Positions 60,590-64,000 of a stretch of DNA of 64,000 nt are shown piece after piece; the first letter of the stretch is position 1, and the number at the start of each line of letters is the position of its first letter. A program made the position numbers and the translations under genes. The notes below the pieces were generated by a model that was given only the letters and a program-made list of their open reading frames with translations, had not been told where the DNA came from and did not search any database. The DNA comes from Chloroflexota bacterium (GTDB taxonomy: Bacteria > Chloroflexota > Chloroflexia > Thermomicrobiales > UBA6265): contig JAEWEG010000007.1 in the NCBI GenBank assembly GCA_023389575.1, forward strand, positions 5,858 through 69,857, read 5' to 3'.

Positions 60590-60886
60590 TCAGATCCGGG
60601 CCTGGTACCTGCTCAGTTCCTGCTGGGCCCTGGTGAGCTGGCGATGGAGATCGGCCATCCGGGCGGCCTGCGCGCCGGATGGGGCGGTTCCATCGGTTGG
60701 CATGGTGTCGTTGAGATCCGAGATCTCGTGCTGGATGCGGTTGATGTCGCTTCGCAGGCGGGCGACGAGTTCGGCGCGCTGTTCGCGGTTGAGCGGGGTG
60801 TGATGGTGGGACGCGGCGCGGTCGCCGCGACGGGTACGGAGGGAGCTGATCTGTTTCCTGCCCCAGTCGCGGAGAGCATTGAGCAT
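60590..60886 (-). CDS. small hypothetical coiled-coil protein
   Basis: A 98-residue basic protein with two helices of heptad-like pattern (AELVARLRSDINRIQHEISDL and ARMADLHRQLTRAQQELSRY). No signal peptide, no known family. It lies between the LLM oxidoreductase (convergent, 12 bases apart) and the PQQ-propeller protein gene upstream. Confidence 0.6.
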   Translation of the reverse strand: MLNALRDWGRKQISSLRTRRGDRAASHHHTPLNREQRAELVARLRSDINRIQHEISDLNDTMPTDGTAPSGAQAARMADLHRQLTRAQQELSRYQARI

Positions 60887-60971
60887 GGTGCGGGTACCTC
60901 AATCGGCGGGTGGAGCAGTCAGGTGTTGTGGTGAGTCTAGCCTGTCGTGGACCCGCCCGTGAGGTATGCGT

Positions 60972-61003
60972 TGACTGGGAGCCACGACCGTGGCTCCCAG
61001 TCA
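60972..61003 (-). terminator. 14-bp hairpin after the PQQ-propeller gene
   Basis: TGACTGGGAGCCAC (60972-60985) pairs exactly with 60990-61003 around the 4-base loop GACC, six bases past the stop on the minus strand. No U-tract follows but the stem is very strong. Confidence 0.65.
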
Positions 61004-61008
61004 GGTTG

Positions 61009-62496
61009 TTAGTCCGCCGGAGTGGCCTGGGGAGCCGCTTCCGGCGCGGCAAGTCCGAAGGCCTGGACCGTGGCGCCGGGCTTGACGAACGGGGCGAACT
61101 CCGGCGTGGCCGCGCCCACGACCACCACGCCATCGGCGACAGAGACGCCACCGCTGGCGGATGAGCCAAGATCGGCGCTCCAGAGCTGGATGCCGTTGGT
61201 GATGATGTAGGCGTGGAGGATGCCGTCCATGCCGGCGTGGAAGACGATGTCTTCGCTGATGGCGACCGGGGACGCGGCTGGGGCTTCCTGCTCGACGGTC
61301 CAGCGGCGCAGGCCGGTTCCGGCGTCGTAGGCGGAGACGAGGCCCAGGTAATCGCCCTCGAACTCCGGCCAGTCGGTTGCGGGCACCACGACGATGTCGT
61401 TTCCGAAGGCGCTCGTGCCTTCCATGCCGCCGAGGAATCCGGCCGGGGAGACGGTTGCCTGCCAGACGACCTCGCCAGTGTCACGGTCCAGCGTCCAGAA
61501 CTCACCGCTCTTCTGGCCGATGGCGACCACGTCTCGCGCCCCACCTTCGGCCTCGATGGTGAAGAGGTTCGGCGAGGCGCTGAATCCGATGTCGTCGGTC
61601 GGCGCGGTCGACTCGTCCTCGACCGGGGCCGCGAAGACCCAGGCTTCCTCGCCGGTGGCGGCGTCGAGCGCGACCACGCTGATCGGGTTGCCGAACGGAG
61701 CGGGGTTGGGCGAGTAGGCGTTCTGCGTGCCAACGTAGAGGATTCCGCGAGTCTCGTCGATGGCGGGCACGGCGAAGACGCCCGCGCCGTCCGCGCCTTC
61801 CGGCACCATGTAGGTCTGCCAGCGCGTCTCGCCGGTGGCGGCGTCCAGCGCGACGACGCTGCCGCGGAACCCGGCTTCCTTGGCGACCGAAGCAACGCCG
61901 ATGTAGATCGTACCGTTCCAGATGACCGGTGAGGACCAGATACTGGCGTTCGGCTGGTCATCGACGGTGGTGGTCCAGATCGGGTCGCCGGTAGCGGCGT
62001 CAATCGCGTGGATAACCGCGGCGGCGTCGCCCACGTAGACGGTGGAGCCGTCGATCGCGGCGGAGCCGGTGATGCCGAGCGGGATTTCGAGGTTGGGTTC
62101 CGGGACGGCGGCGCCGGTGGCGTAGGTCCAGACCGACTCGCCGGTGTGGAGGTCCACTGCGTAGAGGTTGCCGTCATAGGAACCGGTGTAGACGACGCCG
62201 TTGGCGATGACGGGGGTGGAGCTGACCGGTCCGCCCACCTCGATCTGCCAGAGGGGCTGGAGGTCGGCGACGTTGGTCGAGGAGATACCGGCGCTGGTGG
62301 TGGCCTTCGTGCCCGCCAGGGTGTTGCCATAGAGCGGCCAGCCGGTGGTGGCGGTCGGGATCGGGGTGGCGTCGACGATGGGTGTGGCCTGGCTTGCTGG
62401 AGTCGCCTCCTGGGCGAACGCGGCGGGTGTGACGGCGAGGACGGCCGGTAACGCGGACGCCGCGAGGACGCGCCGTCGTGAGGTGCGGAAACGCAT
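61009..62496 (-). CDS. PQQ-binding-like beta-propeller repeat protein, Tat-exported
   Basis: A 495-residue exported protein. A twin-arginine type signal (TSRRRVLAASALPAVLAVTPAA) and an Ala/Thr/Pro-rich linker (EATPASQATP) come first. A propeller with repeats of the form VVALDAATGE-x-x-W and A-x-D-x-x-TGE-x-W follows, the W-motif of PQQ/BamB-like domains. It could be a quinoprotein dehydrogenase or a scaffold; the residues that would bind PQQ are not identified. Start ATG at 62496 has a weak ribosome site. Confidence 0.82.
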   Translation of the reverse strand: MRFRTSRRRVLAASALPAVLAVTPAAFAQEATPASQATPIVDATPIPTATTGWPLYGNTLAGTKATTSAGISSTNVADLQPLWQIEVGGPVSSTPVIANGVVYTGSYDGNLYAVDLHTGESVWTYATGAAVPEPNLEIPLGITGSAAIDGSTVYVGDAAAVIHAIDAATGDPIWTTTVDDQPNASIWSSPVIWNGTIYIGVASVAKEAGFRGSVVALDAATGETRWQTYMVPEGADGAGVFAVPAIDETRGILYVGTQNAYSPNPAPFGNPISVVALDAATGEEAWVFAAPVEDESTAPTDDIGFSASPNLFTIEAEGGARDVVAIGQKSGEFWTLDRDTGEVVWQATVSPAGFLGGMEGTSAFGNDIVVVPATDWPEFEGDYLGLVSAYDAGTGLRRWTVEQEAPAASPVAISEDIVFHAGMDGILHAYIITNGIQLWSADLGSSASGGVSVADGVVVVGAATPEFAPFVKPGATVQAFGLAAPEAAPQATPAD

Positions 62497-62691
62497 GTAT
62501 TGGACCCTTTCTGAACCTTCGGCGCGCCAACAGCCCCTGGCGCGCGAACGACTTCCAAGGATAGAGGGTCGGGCAAGGCAAAACGTGCATGGATTCCAGA
62601 GACGCGCCGAGCCTGATGGGGGCTGTGGTGTCCATTGGGCGGACAACATTCACCTGGACCTTGCATGGAATCGTGTGCCCACCATCGGTGG

Positions 62692-62885
62692 CAGGTCCGC
62701 CCGTACCAGCAAAGTAGCGCGTTCATCTGGAACGGGTATGACCGAGCCCGGGCAGCTTGATGGCTACCCGGGCTCGGCGGTGATGACCCACAATGGGCGG
62801 ATGATTCGCTTCGCTCACCACAGGCTGTCGAACAAGTCGCGTTTGGAAAGGCGGTTCGCCGTTCGTTCGACAGGTCCGCCCGTAC
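62692..62885. repeat. pair of 15-base direct repeats
   Basis: CAGGTCCGCCCGTAC occurs at 62692-62706 and again at 62871-62885, with 164 bases between the copies. The interval also contains a 9-bp inverted repeat around 62824-62872. It may be a regulatory or recombination trace. Confidence 0.5.
62742..62777 (-). terminator. hairpin downstream of the solute-binding protein gene
   Basis: CCGAGCCCGGG (62742-62752) pairs with 62767-62777; the stem extends further after a C-A mismatch. It stands about 125 bases past the stop of the solute-binding gene on the minus strand. It is not followed by a U-tract. Confidence 0.5.
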
Positions 62886-62900
62886 GACTGTCATGTCTCG

Positions 62901-64000
62901 CTACTGGTTGGATTCGACCTCGGCGAAGGTCTGCTCCATGGCGGTTTGGGCGTCGGCGAGAGCCTGGGCCGGATCGACGTCGTTGAGCACCACTGCCTGG
63001 ACCATGTCGGCGAGGACGAACTTCTGCTCGACCGCGCTGAGCTTGGTGATGAGGTCGGCGGTGCCTTCGGCGGGATACCAGCCTGGACGTGAGGTTTCAA
63101 GGATGCTTGGGAAGTCGGCGAAGAACGGGTTATCGGCCCAGAACGGTTCGTTCTGGAGATCCTTGTAACACGGGTACCAGCGGCCACCGACGAGTTCGTA
63201 GACGGCCTGGAGGTTTTCCGGCTGCATGATGTGCTTGAGCAGTGCCTTGGCGGCGTCGACGTTCTCGCTGGTGTTGAAGATCGACCAGGACCAGGTGCCG
63301 GAGGTTGGGAACGATCCGGCGGTGCCTTCGGGGAACTTGGCCTGGGCGGTGTCGGCGAGGAGTTCCTCGTCGTTGGCCTGGAGGTAGCCGAGGATGGAGG
63401 CTGGGTTGAAGACGAAGGCCGACTGGTACGACTGGTAGGAGGTGTTGTTGCCGGAGTCGTCCCAGTTCGGGGCGTCGGGCGGGATGAGCCCGTTGTCCCA
63501 CCAGCGCTTGACGCGGGTGAGGGCGTTGAGCGCGCCTTCCGAGTCGAGCGCGGGAGCACCGGACTCGTCCACCAGCGTGCCGCCATCGGCAAAGATGAGT
63601 TGGGATATCTGGCCAGTGGTGTCGGGGAAGCGGCCGAGGGTGAGGCCGATGCCGAACTGACGCGGTGGGTCAAGCACCTGAGCGGCGACTTCCTCGAGTT
63701 CGTCGAGCGTGGTGGGTGGGGTGCGGCTGCCGGTGGCTTCCTCAACCAGGTCGAGGCGGGTGTACATGACCCCGACCTCGGCGTCCATCGGGATGGAGAT
63801 GTAGGTGTCCTCGATCTTGACGTGCGGGGAGAGGGATTCCCAGAATCCGCCGCCGAGCTGGTTGAGCTCCTCGAAGACATCGGTGACATCCACCAGGCGA
63901 TCCTGGTTTCCATAGAAGATGGCCAGGTTGGCGATCATCATCACGATGTCGGGGGTGGACCCGGCTTCGACGGCGGCGGCCACCTTGGTTGCGTAGTCGG
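62901..64000 (-). CDS. extracellular solute-binding protein (family 1), N-terminus outside window
   Basis: About 366 residues are visible; the frame is open at the right edge, so the signal peptide and first 60-80 residues lie beyond. The sequence has the family pattern TPDIVMMIANLAIFYG, GFWESLSPH...YISIPMDAEVGVMYTRLDLVEEA, DGGTLVDESGAPALDSEGALNALTRVKRWWDNGLIPPD and a C-terminal AMEQTFAEVESNQ. It probably binds a sugar or glycerol derivative for an ABC importer. The permease genes should lie outside on either side. Confidence 0.88.
   Translation of the reverse strand, partial: DYATKVAAAVEAGSTPDIVMMIANLAIFYGNQDRLVDVTDVFEELNQLGGGFWESLSPHVKIEDTYISIPMDAEVGVMYTRLDLVEEATGSRTPPTTLDELEEVAAQVLDPPRQFGIGLTLGRFPDTTGQISQLIFADGGTLVDESGAPALDSEGALNALTRVKRWWDNGLIPPDAPNWDDSGNNTSYQSYQSAFVFNPASILGYLQANDEELLADTAQAKFPEGTAGSFPTSGTWSWSIFNTSENVDAAKALLKHIMQPENLQAVYELVGGRWYPCYKDLQNEPFWADNPFFADFPSILETSRPGWYPAEGTADLITKLSAVEQKFVLADMVQAVVLNDVDPAQALADAQTAMEQTFAEVESNQ

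Larger units (their letters stand above)
62497..62900. other. gene-free stretch with repeats
   Basis: About 400 bases upstream of the PQQ gene. It holds a strong hairpin (62742-62777) and two copies of a 15-base repeat (62692 and 62871). I see no gene. Confidence 0.45.

Noticed and set aside
60558..62894. 778-residue minus-strand frame overlapping the PQQ gene and the gene before it
   Set aside because: Low-complexity Ser/Pro/Arg product of a GC-rich shadow frame; the PQQ frame has clear repeats and a Tat signal.
1..64000. tRNA, rRNA, CRISPR arrays, transposases, integrases
   Set aside because: I looked for tRNA arm patterns, regular short repeats and mobile-element enzymes and found none that hold up by eye; a covariance-model search would be needed to exclude small RNAs.

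Overview
The window is 64 kb of high-GC DNA, densely coding on both strands, with no rRNA, tRNA, CRISPR array or insertion sequence that I could find. The gene content fits a Gram-positive-like or monoderm bacterium, most probably Chloroflexota of the Thermomicrobia/Sphaerobacter type. The clues are the many secreted proteins with Ala/Thr/Pro-rich linkers (EATPAS/QATP-type) after Tat or Sec signals, LytR-CpsA-Psr and L,D-transpeptidase envelope enzymes, an F420-type luciferase-like oxidoreductase, giant STAND-LuxR regulators, YdbS/YdbT PH-domain proteins, an ECF41 sigma factor and PRC/DUF2171 proteins. This is inference from family composition, not a database placement. Nothing marks a plasmid or prophage.

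Left part (1-24 kb): a tRNA nucleotidyltransferase cut by the window edge, a methyltransferase, the remains of an MNT/HEPN toxin-antitoxin pair, a UBP zinc finger and an OsmC protein. These are followed by a heterodimeric ABC exporter with one catalytically normal and one degenerate ATP site, a STAND-LuxR regulator, secreted proteins including an HExxH metallopeptidase, and a third ABC exporter that lacks a normal start codon and lies behind an AT-rich dyad. Next come an Ada-like/DinB-like pair and an ECF41 sigma factor, whose predicted promoters face both the sigma gene and a monooxygenase/DoxX unit. A large secreted protein and an LmbE-type deacetylase unit close this part.

Middle part (24-42.2 kb): YdbS/YdbT overlapping an MFS gene tail to tail, a low-GC two-gene cassette closed by a strong terminator, a copper cluster (a giant CopC-CopD-cytochrome c fusion plus two accessory membrane proteins), an L,D-transpeptidase, and an M16 peptidase - GNAT - nadC operon. 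DUF805, LapA-like, GDPD-like, CinA C-terminal, DUF6062-like, GNAT and LCP genes follow.

Right part (42.2-64 kb): an 80-residue basic protein behind a 17-bp hairpin, a second STAND-LuxR regulator, an orphan ModB-like permease, PadR, a CNNM/CBS hemolysin-family protein, an HTH protein with a dead nucleotidyltransferase domain, a PPi-type phosphofructokinase, and PRC-domain and triple-repeat secreted proteins. Then come a helicase-associated protein, gltX, a histidine phosphatase, a DUF2171-ABC exporter operon, an LLM oxidoreductase, a PQQ-propeller protein, and a sugar-type solute-binding protein cut by the right edge.

Most convergent gene pairs are separated by perfect or near-perfect hairpins, which serve as a map of transcription units. 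The signals I consider most worth following are the divergent ECF41 promoter pair, the ATA-start ABC exporter with its dyad, the copper fusion protein, the low-GC cassette at 27.9-28.65 kb, and two broken or degenerate nucleotidyltransferase systems.
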